47,653 nt of DNA, taken from assembly GCF_030148435.1 (NCBI RefSeq), contig NZ_JASBTN010000034.1, forward strand, positions 1 through 47,653, written 5' to 3'. A program made the translations under genes and the position numbers. The DNA comes from Aliiroseovarius sp. (GTDB lineage Bacteria > Pseudomonadota > Alphaproteobacteria > Rhodobacterales > Rhodobacteraceae). Position 1 is the first letter of the stretch. Each line of letters opens with the position of its first letter. The notes beneath the pieces were generated by a model. That model did no database searches, was not told the DNA's origin, and saw only the letters and a program-made list of their open reading frames with translations. Shown in pieces: positions 16,508-24,394 of this stretch.

Positions 16508-17174
16508 CTGAACTCTCCTCTTTCAGGAAGGGCATGGCCTTGCGGAAGTAGTCCCAGCCGGTGATCACGGTCAGCACACCGGCAATCCACAGCAGACCCA
16601 CCCCGATCCAGGTGGACCATGTCCAGGCGGTCTGGAAATAGATCAGGCCCGCTTCGTCGGCAACGCGACCTTCCAGCACATCCAGGATCATCGTGTCATC
16701 CATGCCGCTTATCCGCTCATAGAAGGAATGTTCGAAGATGCCGGTGGAGAACAGGATGGCGATCGCCACCATCTGAACGGTGGTTTTCCACTTCGCCAGG
16801 TTCGTCACCTTCAGCGCGCGGGCCTTGTCTCCCAGGGTTTCCCGCAGCCCCGCCACGAAAACCTCGCGATAGATGATCAGGGCCGAAGGCAGCAGGATCC
16901 AGGGCGTCACACCGGCGTAGCCGTTGACCACCAGAAGCGCGATCAGCACCATCGCCTTGTCGGCAATCGGATCCATCGCCGCGCCGAACAGGCTCTCCAG
17001 TTTCCAGGCGCGGGCCAGATAACCGTCGAGGTAGTCGGTGATCGAGGCCACGATGAACAGGATCATCGCGTACCAATCGGCCCAGGGGCGGGCAAAATAA
17101 AGGAACATGATCGGGACCAGAGGCGCGGCAAGCAGCCGGGCGACGGTCAGGATATTGGGCAGGGTCCATCTCAT
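16500..17174 (-). CDS. pgsA: CDP-diacylglycerol-glycerol-3-phosphate 3-phosphatidyltransferase
   Basis: Makes phosphatidylglycerophosphate, the committed step to phosphatidylglycerol and cardiolipin, in the inner membrane. The CDP-alcohol phosphotransferase signature D-G-x2-A-R-x8-G-x3-D-x3-D is complete in DGYLARAWKLESLFGAAMD and the following PIAD. Several hydrophobic helices follow. I chose the ATG at 17174 because it begins MRWTLPNILTVARLL, the canonical N-terminus; the open frame upstream to 17291 is not conserved-looking. It lies 113 nt after uvrC and overlaps moaD by 8 nt. It has 224 residues. Confidence 0.93.
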   Translation of the reverse strand: MRWTLPNILTVARLLAAPLVPIMFLYFARPWADWYAMILFIVASITDYLDGYLARAWKLESLFGAAMDPIADKAMVLIALLVVNGYAGVTPWILLPSALIIYREVFVAGLRETLGDKARALKVTNLAKWKTTVQMVAIAILFSTGIFEHSFYERISGMDDTMILDVLEGRVADEAGLIYFQTAWTWSTWIGVGLLWIAGVLTVITGWDYFRKAMPFLKEESSDA

Positions 17175-17287
17175 GAGGGATGCATAGCCTGTTGCGGCGG
17201 GGAGGGGAAGGTGTCGTGCAAACTGGACGTCCCCCGCCGTGCACAGTGAGCCATATTCACTTCTGTTCGGCCCCGCTGCGCTGCCCC

Positions 17288-19180
17288 TCACCCCTCGCGG
17301 AAATGATCGTGGATCTTCTGCGCCAACGCAGCCGAAACCCCGTCCACCGCTTTCAGATCCTCAAGCCCCGCCCGCGTCACCGCCTTGGCCGACCCGAAAT
17401 GCTGCAAAAGCGCCCGTTTGCGCGCCGCACCCACGCCGGGCACCTCGTCCAGCGGGTTGGCCATGTTGGATTTCGCGCGCTTTGCCCTGTGTGTGCCAAT
17501 GGCAAAACGGTGCGCCTCGTCCCGCATGCGCTGGATGAAATAGAGCACCGGGTCATTTCGCTTCAGCGCGAAGGGCCGTTTCCCGCGGCGGTGGAACTCC
17601 TCCTTGCCGTGATCGCGATCCACACCCTTGGCCACGCCCACCATCGGGATATCCTCGACGCCCAGATCCTCCATGATCCCGGCCACGGCGCTGACCTGCC
17701 CGGCCCCGCCGTCGATCAGCAGGAGGTCCGGCCAATGGCCCTGTTCGCGGTCCGGGTCTTCCTTCAGCAGCCGCTTGAAGCGGCGGGTCAGCACCTCCTT
17801 CATCATGCCGAAGTCGTCCCCCGGCACCAGGTCTTCCCCCTTGATGTTGAACTTGCGATACTGGCTTTTCTCGAACCCCTCCGGCCCGGCCACGATCATG
17901 CCGCCGACCGCGTTGGTGCCCTGAATATGCGAGTTGTCATAGACTTCGATGCGCTTGGGGGGCTCATCCAGATCGAAGGCCTCCGCCAGCCCGGCCAACA
18001 GTCGGGTCTGGGTCGCGGTTTCGGCCATCTTTCGCCCCAGGCTTTCGCGCGCATTGCGCTGCGCGCCTGCCACCAGCTCGGATTTCTCGCCGCGCAAAGG
18101 CACCGCCAGCTCAACCTTGCGCCCGGCTTTCTCGGACAGAGCTTCAGTCATCAGGTCATGGTCATCCAGCGGATTGGACAACAGGATCAGCCGGGGCGGA
18201 TCCTTCTGGTCGTAGAACTGGCCGACGAAAGCCTGCAGCACCTCTCCTGGGCTTACTTCCTTTCCGGCGCCCGCCCCTACCCCGGTGCGCGGATAGAAAT
18301 CCCGGTTGCCCCAATTCTGATTGGCGCGGATGAAGAAGACCTGCACACAGGCCTGGCCGCCTTCCATGTGCAGCGCGATCACGTCGGCCTCGGCGACCCC
18401 GCGCGGGTTGATGCCCTGGGCCTGCTGCACCTGGGTAAGCGCCTTGATCCGGTCGCGCAGCACGGCGGCGCGTTCGAACTCCATCGCTTCGGAGGCTGCC
18501 TGCATCTCTTCCGCCAGATGTTCCTGTACCCTGGTCGAACGTCCGGTAAGAAAGTTCGTGGCATCGGCCACCAGGTCGCCGTAATCCTCCGCCGAAATGC
18601 GATCCACACATGGGCCCGCACACCGTTTGATCTGGTAGAGCAGACAGGGCCGCGTTCGGCTGTCGAACATCGCGTCTGTGCAGTTGCGCAAAAGAAACAC
18701 CTTTTGCAGCTGGTTGAGCGTACGGTTTACCGCGTCCGCGCTGGCGAAGGGGCCGTAATAGGCTCCCTTCTCCTTCTTCGCCCCGCGATGCTTCTTGATC
18801 TGCGGAAACTCGTGCCCCGTGACCAGAATGTTCGGGAAGCTCTTGTCGTCGCGAAGCAGCACGTTGAAATGCGGCTTGAGCTGCTTGATCAGGTTCTGTT
18901 CCAGAAGAAGCGCCTCGGTTTCCGTCCGCGTGGTCAGGAACATCATCGAAGCAGTCTGGCTGATCATCCGGGCGATCCGCGCGGTATGGCCACCCGGCTT
19001 CGCATAGCTCGCCACCCGCTTTTGAAGGTTGCGCGCCTTTCCGACGTAAAGCACCCGCCCCTGCTCATCCAGCATGCGATAGACGCCGGGCGAGCCATCC
19101 AGCCGTCTCAGATAGTCGGCGATCACCGCATGCCCTTTCGGCACGGGTGGGGCGCTCACGCTATCGTTGTTGTCACTCAT
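17288..19180 (-). CDS. uvrC: Excinuclease ABC subunit C
   Basis: The dual-incision nuclease of nucleotide excision repair, acting with UvrA and UvrB. The N-terminal GIY-YIG domain is seen in [20 protein letters not shown] (about 30-49). A UVR motif lies around 208-228 ([20 protein letters not shown]), the RNase-H-like region includes [18 protein letters not shown], and tandem helix-hairpin-helix motifs close the protein ([17 protein letters not shown]). The length of 630 residues is normal. It starts at the ATG at 19180 with GGGAG upstream. The 311-nt region upstream contains a facing DnaA-box-like pair and an AT-rich patch. Confidence 0.96.
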   Translation of the reverse strand: MSDNNDSVSAPPVPKGHAVIADYLRRLDGSPGVYRMLDEQGRVLYVGKARNLQKRVASYAKPGGHTARIARMISQTASMMFLTTRTETEALLLEQNLIKQLKPHFNVLLRDDKSFPNILVTGHEFPQIKKHRGAKKEKGAYYGPFASADAVNRTLNQLQKVFLLRNCTDAMFDSRTRPCLLYQIKRCAGPCVDRISAEDYGDLVADATNFLTGRSTRVQEHLAEEMQAASEAMEFERAAVLRDRIKALTQVQQAQGINPRGVAEADVIALHMEGGQACVQVFFIRANQNWGNRDFYPRTGVGAGAGKEVSPGEVLQAFVGQFYDQKDPPRLILLSNPLDDHDLMTEALSEKAGRKVELAVPLRGEKSELVAGAQRNARESLGRKMAETATQTRLLAGLAEAFDLDEPPKRIEVYDNSHIQGTNAVGGMIVAGPEGFEKSQYRKFNIKGEDLVPGDDFGMMKEVLTRRFKRLLKEDPDREQGHWPDLLLIDGGAGQVSAVAGIMEDLGVEDIPMVGVAKGVDRDHGKEEFHRRGKRPFALKRNDPVLYFIQRMRDEAHRFAIGTHRAKRAKSNMANPLDEVPGVGAARKRALLQHFGSAKAVTRAGLEDLKAVDGVSAALAQKIHDHFREG

Positions 19181-19491
19181 CGCGGCTCCCGCGTGATTCT
19201 CTATCCGGGCTGCAACGACCCACTGTTCGTTTCAAGTGGAAACATGCCCACAACTTCTGTGGATAACTCTGAGGATAGCATTTGCCCAGCGTGGATTCCT
19301 TGTTGTTTTTGGCCCAGTTCATCAAGTTGCCTATTTTTTGAGCACGACCGCAAGCCCCTGTTTTTGAACGAAACTTTTATTAAGATTTTGTAAATGCATG
19401 AAAACATTGCGAAAATTTGAAGAGGCGAATGTTGAGAATTGAACAGGTGTACAAGTTGCCGCAGGGTAGCCCGATCCGGAGCAGGGTTCGC
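19181..19491. other. Intergenic region upstream of uvrC with AT-rich patch
   Basis: There is no supported gene in these 311 nt. Both flanking genes run leftward, so this holds the 3' end region of the SDR gene and the uvrC promoter. The stretch from about 19363 to 19450 is strongly AT-rich in an otherwise GC-rich window, with several T and A runs. The paired DnaA-box-like motif is listed separately. I could not assign a convincing -35/-10 pair for uvrC. Confidence 0.6.
19244..19266. promoter_or_regulatory. DnaA-box-like inverted pair
   Basis: TGTGGATAA at 19258-19266 is, on the minus strand, TTATCCACA, the perfect consensus DnaA box. It faces ATGCCCACA at 19244-19252, a 6-of-9 match, across 5 nt, so that CCACA and TGTGG also form an inverted repeat. 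An AT-rich stretch begins about 100 nt away. The site is about 65-85 nt upstream of the uvrC start. The motif match is direct; binding by DnaA is inference, and a single perfect box can arise by chance. Confidence 0.35.
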
Positions 19492-20268
19492 TCAATCAAA
19501 TCCAAGGATATCGGGGGTTTTCCACCCCAGGTGCTGCCCTCCATCCGTGGCGAGCATCTGCCCCGTGACACCCGGCGCATAGAGGAAATAGGCCAGCGCG
19601 CCGGTAATATCCTCGGGGTTCGACCCACGGCACAACACGGTATTCGATCGCTGACGGGCGAAGTGGCTTTCGGATTGACGCGACCCGATCATGGTCGGAC
19701 CCGGCGCAATGGCATTCACCCGGATGTGGGGAGCCAGCGCCTGCGCGGCCGTCTGCGTCAGTGCCCAGAGGCCCATTTTGGCAATAGTGTAGGTCGCGAA
19801 TTCGGGCGTGAGCTTCTTGACCCGCTGGTCGAGCATATTGACCACCAATCCCGTGGCCATCGGTTCATCCCGATCATCCACCCCAGCCCCGGGCGCCTGT
19901 GCGGCAAAGGCCTGGGTCAGAAAGAAGGGTGCGCGCAGGTTCGAGTTGATGTGCCGGTCCCAGCTGTCCGGCGTCGCCGTGTCCAGCCTGTCGTATTCGA
20001 ACACCGAGGCATTGTTCACCAGCACCGTCAGCGGCCCGCCCAGAGCACGCATGGCCTCGGGCACAAGGCGGCTCACGTCATCCGCGTTCAGCAGATCGCC
20101 CCGAAGGGTGCAGGCAGCGCACCCAAGATCACGCACCTGGCGGGCGGTTTCCTCGGCGCCGTCCGCCGATGTTGCGTAATGCACCGCCACATCATAGCCG
20201 TGTCGCGCCAGCTCCAGCGCCATCGCCCGGCCCAGCCGTGCCCCCGCTCCTGTCACCAAGGCCCGCAT
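19492..20268 (-). CDS. SDR oxidoreductase of the pteridine reductase/FolM type
   Basis: A 258-residue short-chain dehydrogenase. The cofactor loop is TGAGARLGRAMA, with Arg replacing the usual central Gly, as in PTR1 and FolM. The catalytic centre reads VVNMLDQRV then YTIAKMG: Asp stands where most SDRs have Ser, with the normal Tyr and Lys. That combination is the pteridine reductase signature, so reduction of dihydromonapterin or dihydrofolate-like pterins with NADPH is the best guess. NNASVF and VNAIAPGPT are ordinary SDR motifs. It starts 3 nt downstream of the antiporter stop. Specific substrate not proven. Confidence 0.8.
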   Translation of the reverse strand: MRALVTGAGARLGRAMALELARHGYDVAVHYATSADGAEETARQVRDLGCAACTLRGDLLNADDVSRLVPEAMRALGGPLTVLVNNASVFEYDRLDTATPDSWDRHINSNLRAPFFLTQAFAAQAPGAGVDDRDEPMATGLVVNMLDQRVKKLTPEFATYTIAKMGLWALTQTAAQALAPHIRVNAIAPGPTMIGSRQSESHFARQRSNTVLCRGSNPEDITGALAYFLYAPGVTGQMLATDGGQHLGWKTPDILGFD

Positions 20269-20271
20269 GGG

Positions 20272-21237
20272 TCAGCCTTTCAGAACCATCAGAACATAAA
20301 CGACATATAGCACCGACAGGGCGATACCCCAACCGCGTCCCATGTGCCATTTCAGGAACACGAAGGGGAGAAGCAACAGCGATGCGCCCAGCATGACCCA
20401 GATGTCGAATTGCAGGATGCCGGGATCCACCGGGATCGGACCAACCAGGCTGGCCACACCGATGATGGCCAGTAGGTTGAACATGTTCGAGCCGATGACA
20501 TTGCCCATCGCCACCTCGGCCTGGTTGCGCAGGGCGGCCATGACTGTGGTTGCCAGTTCGGGCAACGAGGTGCCCAGCGCCACCAGCGTCAGACCGATCA
20601 CCGTCTCGGAAACACCGAAATGACGCGCGATGTTGGTCGAGGCATCCACAAGAAGGTCGGCGCCCAGCGGCAGGCCTATCAGACCCAGCAGCAGGAACAG
20701 GACCACCTTCCACCAGGGCATATCCGGATCGGCGCCTTCGACCTCGGTGTCTTGCTCGGTCTCTTCCTCGACCCCCGCCGCCACGGCGCGCCTGTGGGAA
20801 AGGGCCACGCGAAAGGCAGAGCTGAGCATCAGGCCAAGCGCCGCCAGCAGCACCAGCCCCTGCACCCAGGTGATGACACCATTGAAACTGAGCACCAGAA
20901 ACAGGAACGAGGCCCCGATCATCTGGATATAGCTCTTGCGCGTATCGCAATCGCCGGTCGACAGGCCCGAGATCAGCGCGGGCACACCCAGGACCAGCAG
21001 GATATTCGCCGTGTTCGAACCGACCACGTTCCCCATGGCAAGCCCCGCGACGCCTTCATGGATCGCCGAGATCGAAATCAGCAGCTCCGGCGCCGACGTC
21101 CCGAAGGCGACGATGGTGAGCGAAACGATCAGAGCGGGCACGCCCAGGCGCAGCGACATGTTCACCGCCCCGCGCACAAGGCTGTCACCGGCCAGCAGCA
21201 GAATCACCAGGCCCAGGCCCGCATAGATCAGATCCAC
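20272..21237 (-). CDS. Calcium/sodium antiporter (CaCA family)
   Basis: A 321-residue inner-membrane cation exchanger with ten or so helices. It carries two inverted alpha repeats, AFGTSAPELLISISA...GNVVGSNTANI and ALGTSLPELATTVMA...GNVIGSNMFNL, which hold the ion-coordinating Glu and Asn residues. An acidic loop (EEETEQDTEVEGADPD, about residues 156-171) separates the halves. This resembles YrbG of E. coli. The gene is 3 nt upstream of the SDR gene and follows the zinc-ribbon gene by 3 nt, forming a compact leftward run from sppA. Confidence 0.92.
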   Translation of the reverse strand: MDLIYAGLGLVILLLAGDSLVRGAVNMSLRLGVPALIVSLTIVAFGTSAPELLISISAIHEGVAGLAMGNVVGSNTANILLVLGVPALISGLSTGDCDTRKSYIQMIGASFLFLVLSFNGVITWVQGLVLLAALGLMLSSAFRVALSHRRAVAAGVEEETEQDTEVEGADPDMPWWKVVLFLLLGLIGLPLGADLLVDASTNIARHFGVSETVIGLTLVALGTSLPELATTVMAALRNQAEVAMGNVIGSNMFNLLAIIGVASLVGPIPVDPGILQFDIWVMLGASLLLLPFVFLKWHMGRGWGIALSVLYVVYVLMVLKG

Positions 21238-21240
21238 GTG

Positions 21241-21405
21241 TCAGCCCTTTCCCTGGCAGTCGCAGCTGGATTTCCCGATGCGGAAGCGACCACAACGGGG
21301 ACATTTCATCGCCTCGATACGTTTCTGGCCCGGGTAGCGCAACTTGCCGAGGATGGCCAACAAACCCATGAAGGCCAGGAATATCGAGATGATCTTGAAC
21401 AGCAT
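21241..21405 (-). CDS. Membrane-anchored zinc-ribbon miniprotein
   Basis: A 54-residue protein: a hydrophobic N-terminal helix (LFKIISIFLAFMGLLAIL), a basic linker (GKLRYPGQKR) and a C-terminal metal-binding knuckle with Cys in a C-x2-C...C-x-C array (MKCPRCGRFRIGKSSCDC). I take the ATG at 21405, which lies 1 nt after the sppA stop, so translation is coupled to the protease. The antiporter starts 3 nt further on. Too small for confident family naming. The conserved layout of helix plus zinc ribbon suggests a partner or regulator of a membrane protein, possibly SppA; that is inference. Confidence 0.7.
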   Translation of the reverse strand: MLFKIISIFLAFMGLLAILGKLRYPGQKRIEAMKCPRCGRFRIGKSSCDCQGKG

Positions 21406-21406
21406 G

Positions 21407-22204
21407 TCAGAGGCCAAACCGCGCGAAACCGGCGCGGTCCTCGATGGCGCCCAGGGCTTCTTCGGCGATTGACAGGCCCAGGCGACTGGCAAGGCTGCGA
21501 CGCTGGCCGTACATGCGCAAGCGTACGTCCTTGCCGTAACGGGTTTTCATGATCGGCACCAGATGGCCGACACCATCCGCCAGCCCCTTGTCCACGGCGC
21601 CCTGACCGATCCAGACATCGCCGGTGAACAGGTCGTCCCCCTCCGGCAGGTGACGGGCGCGGCGATTCCTGACATGGCGGATGAAGCTCTGGTGAATCTG
21701 CTCCTGCAGCGCCTTCAGCCGTTCCACATCCTCGGCTTTCTCCGGGCGGAACGGGTCCATCATGCTCTTCGACTTGCCCGCCGTGTGTACACGCCGTTCG
21801 ACCCCCAGTTTTTCAAGCGCCTGCGGAAATCCGAACCCCGCCGAAATCACGCCGATCGAGCCCAGGATCGAACTTTCATCCACGAAGATCTCATCCGCGG
21901 CGCAGGCCAGCCAATAGCCGCCCGAAGCGGCGACGTCCTCGACAAATCCGATAACGGGGATTTCTTTTTCCTCGGCAAGGCGACGGATGCGCGCGGCGAT
22001 CAGGCTCGACTGGGCCGGACTGCCGCCGGGCGAGTTGATGACCAGGGCCACCGCGTCCGGTTTGCCCCTGCGAAAGGCACGTTCGATCACCGGGGCGAGC
22101 CCTGCGTCGTTCAACTGCCCCCGTGGGCCAGAGGCGATCATGCCCTGCAGACGGATGACCGCGACCGTCGGGGCGGATTTCACGAAAGGGATCCAGCGTT
22201 TCAT
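21407..22204 (-). CDS. sppA: Signal peptide peptidase SppA-like, S49 family
   Basis: A 265-residue serine protease of clan S49 that degrades signal peptides or membrane protein fragments. The nucleophile is Ser94 in DVAASGGYW. The likely general base is Lys146 in AGKSKSMMDPF, matching the Ser-Lys dyad of Bacillus SppA. INSPGGSP and GSIGVI are further family motifs. It is the short single-domain form. I chose the ATG at 22204; the upstream frame continues to 22456 without conserved features. No clear N-terminal transmembrane helix is seen, so membrane attachment may depend on oligomerisation or a partner. Confidence 0.88.
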   Translation of the reverse strand: MKRWIPFVKSAPTVAVIRLQGMIASGPRGQLNDAGLAPVIERAFRRGKPDAVALVINSPGGSPAQSSLIAARIRRLAEEKEIPVIGFVEDVAASGGYWLACAADEIFVDESSILGSIGVISAGFGFPQALEKLGVERRVHTAGKSKSMMDPFRPEKAEDVERLKALQEQIHQSFIRHVRNRRARHLPEGDDLFTGDVWIGQGAVDKGLADGVGHLVPIMKTRYGKDVRLRMYGQRRSLASRLGLSIAEEALGAIEDRAGFARFGL

Positions 22205-22340
22205 GGCCCCGACATAGAGGTGCGCCCCGCCGGGGACAAGGGCAGCCACGCAATGAGTGCAGGGGTGTGCCCGTTGCGTCGGTTTTCGGGCAGTGCAGCA
22301 GGGCGAAAGGGCATCTTCGCCTGCGCGCAAACGGAGCGCC

Positions 22341-23114
22341 CTAAGTCCTGATTTTCCAACCGGTTCGGAAAATCCACCAGATTGCGCCAAGACAGGCACA
22401 GGTAAAGGCCAGAACCGCCAGCAGGGACCAGCCCACCGCCACGTCCGCCTGCCCAAAGAAGGCCCAGCGGAACCCGGACACCAGGTAGACCACCGGGTTG
22501 AACAGGGTCACTTTCTGCCAGAATTCGGGCAGCATCGAGATTGAATAGAATGTACCGCCGAGGAAGGCCAGGGGCGTGATGATCAGCATCGGCACCAGTT
22601 GAAGCTGCTCGAACGTGTTGGCCCAGATGCCGATGATGAAGCCCAGAAGCGCGAAGTTGATGCAGGTGAGCACGAGGAAGCCCAACATCCATATCGGGTG
22701 CTGGATCGAAAGATCCACGAAGATCGTCGAGGTCACAAGGATGATAAGCCCGATCATCAGGGCCTTGGTCGCCGCCGCGCCGACATAGCCGATCACCACC
22801 TCGATGAAATTCACCGGGGCGGACAGAAGTTCGTAAATGGAGCCGAGGAACTTCGGCATGTAGATGCCGAAGGCCGCGTTGGTCACGCTCTGCGTCAGCA
22901 CCGTCAGCATGATCAGACCAGGCACGATGAAGGCGCCATAGCTGACCCCCTCGACCTGGTCGATACGCGAACCGATTGCCGCACCGAAAACGATGAAATA
23001 GAGCGAGGTGGACAGGACCGGCGAGATGATGCTCTGCGCGATAGTCCGGAAGGTGCGCGACATTTCAAAGCGGTAGATTGCAGCGATGGCATTGAGATTC
23101 ACGGGCCAGTTCAT
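22341..23114 (-). CDS. ABC-2 type transporter permease
   Basis: A 257-residue integral membrane protein with six hydrophobic helices and the ABC-2 membrane domain layout: an N-terminal cytoplasmic helix ([11 protein letters not shown]), [19 protein letters not shown] and, near the C-terminus, [18 protein letters not shown] followed by [12 protein letters not shown]. The last two are the conserved signature of the YadH/NodJ group. The start overlaps the stop of the ATPase gene by 4 nt, so the two make one exporter. Substrate unknown; drug, polysaccharide or lipid export are all possible. Confidence 0.9.
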   Translation of the reverse strand: MNWPVNLNAIAAIYRFEMSRTFRTIAQSIISPVLSTSLYFIVFGAAIGSRIDQVEGVSYGAFIVPGLIMLTVLTQSVTNAAFGIYMPKFLGSIYELLSAPVNFIEVVIGYVGAAATKALMIGLIILVTSTIFVDLSIQHPIWMLGFLVLTCINFALLGFIIGIWANTFEQLQLVPMLIITPLAFLGGTFYSISMLPEFWQKVTLFNPVVYLVSGFRWAFFGQADVAVGWSLLAVLAFTCACLGAIWWIFRTGWKIRT

Positions 23115-24037
23115 TTGGCGTCCTCCGTCACGAGGGTCACGAAGATTTCCTCCAGCGAACTTTGCGATGTATCGAGGTCAATCATCTTCAGCCCCGCCGC
23201 CGCCACGTCGGACAACAGCCGGGTAATGCCGGTGCGGTCGGCACCGCTGTCGAAATGGTAGACCAGCCCCCCCTCATCAGTCAGCTCCAGAGGATGCTGG
23301 GACAGGCATTCGGGAATGCCCGTCAGCGGTTCGGACAGGTCCAGGCGCAGCTGTTTCTGCCCCATGCGCCGCATCAGTGCGTCCTTTTCCTCGACCAGCA
23401 GCAGCTCGCCCTTGCTGATCACGCCGATCCGGTCGGCGATGGCCTCGGCCTCTTCGATGTAATGGGTGGTCAGGATGATGGTAACACCGTCCTGGCGCAG
23501 GGTCTCGACGATTTCCCACATGTCCTTGCGCAGCTCGACGTCCACGCCGGCAGTAGGTTCGTCCAGAAACAGGATGCGCGGATCATGCGACAGCGCCTTG
23601 GCGATCAGCACCCGGCGTTTCATGCCACCGGACAGGGCGCGGATGCGTTCGCTGCGTTTGTCCCAGAGGCTGAGCTGACGCAGGATATGTTCGATCGCGG
23701 CCGGATCGCGCGGTTTGCCAAAGAGACCGCGCGAGAACGTCACGGTGTTGAGCACCGTCTCGAACGGCTCCAGCGCGATTTCCTGCGGGACAAGGCCGAT
23801 CATCCGGCGCGCGGCACGGAATTCTTCCTGGATGTCATACCCACCCACGGTGATCCGGCCGGAGCTCGGCATGGTGATGCCGCAGATGATTGAGATCATC
23901 GTCGTCTTGCCTGCCCCGTTCGGGCCGAGCAGCGCGAGGATTTCGCCCTCCTCGATGTCCAGCGAGACACCCTTCAGTGCCTCGAAACCACCCTCGTAGG
24001 TCTTGGTCAGATCGGAAATGGACAGGATGGCTGCCAT
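23111..24037 (-). CDS. ABC transporter ATP-binding protein
   Basis: The ATPase partner of the permease at 22341. Walker A is GPNGAGKT, the signature is LSGGMKRR, Walker B is [12 protein letters not shown] and the switch His is in TTHYIEEAE. At 308 residues it carries a C-terminal extension of about 80 residues, as is usual for YadG-like exporters. I chose the ATG at 24037 ([17 protein letters not shown]); the longer open frame has no conserved content. It is the first gene of the pair, with about 360 nt of non-coding DNA upstream shared with the divergent EF-G-like gene. Confidence 0.92.
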   Translation of the reverse strand: MAAILSISDLTKTYEGGFEALKGVSLDIEEGEILALLGPNGAGKTTMISIICGITMPSSGRITVGGYDIQEEFRAARRMIGLVPQEIALEPFETVLNTVTFSRGLFGKPRDPAAIEHILRQLSLWDKRSERIRALSGGMKRRVLIAKALSHDPRILFLDEPTAGVDVELRKDMWEIVETLRQDGVTIILTTHYIEEAEAIADRIGVISKGELLLVEEKDALMRRMGQKQLRLDLSEPLTGIPECLSQHPLELTDEGGLVYHFDSGADRTGITRLLSDVAAAGLKMIDLDTSQSSLEEIFVTLVTEDAK

Positions 24038-24394
24038 GAATACGCCCCGCGCATGCGTCGATGTCACAAGCTGCGCAGGGTAGCGCAAACCGGGCCGAGG
24101 GCAAGGGGGGCTGGTGACGGGAACTGTCGGCAACGGTGCACAGGGCCTGTGCGGACTGTTCCTCAAAGCCCCGCAGGGAAGAGTTGGAGGAGAGGTTAAA
24201 GAGGAGGCAACAACCCGGAGGGGACATCGCCCCGCAGAGCGCGCCCTACCAGCCCGCCCAATTGTGCTAAAATGCCCCTTGGCACCTGATACATATCAAC
24301 GCGCCCGTCCTATCAAGGCCTTAGCCTTGCCTCATTACCGGTTCGCCGGGGCAGGTATCCCTGTGCGAATCAGCCAGACAGGAAAGGGAACCCC
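24038..24394. other. Divergent intergenic region (ABC pair / EF-G-like gene)
   Basis: There is no supported coding region in these 357 nt, which must contain the leftward promoter for the ABC pair and the rightward one for the EF-G-like gene. A purine-rich tract (about 24180-24225) and a TAAAAT at 24268-24273, a possible -10 element, are visible. No matching -35 was found at the right distance. AGGAAAGGG just before 24395 is the ribosome site of the EF-G-like gene. Confidence 0.5.

Noticed and set aside
19225-19239. GTTC-N7-GTGG upstream of uvrC, considered as a LexA box
   Set aside because: Only two of four bases match in the second half-site, so SOS control of uvrC is not supported.
17180-19393. 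Very long open frame antisense to uvrC (737 codons)
   Set aside because: It mirrors uvrC in a GC-rich genome, has no recognisable domain and is rich in His, Arg and Gln as antisense frames are. The same applies to the long antisense frames opposite gshA, the EF-G-like gene, nosZ and the second sulfotransferase.
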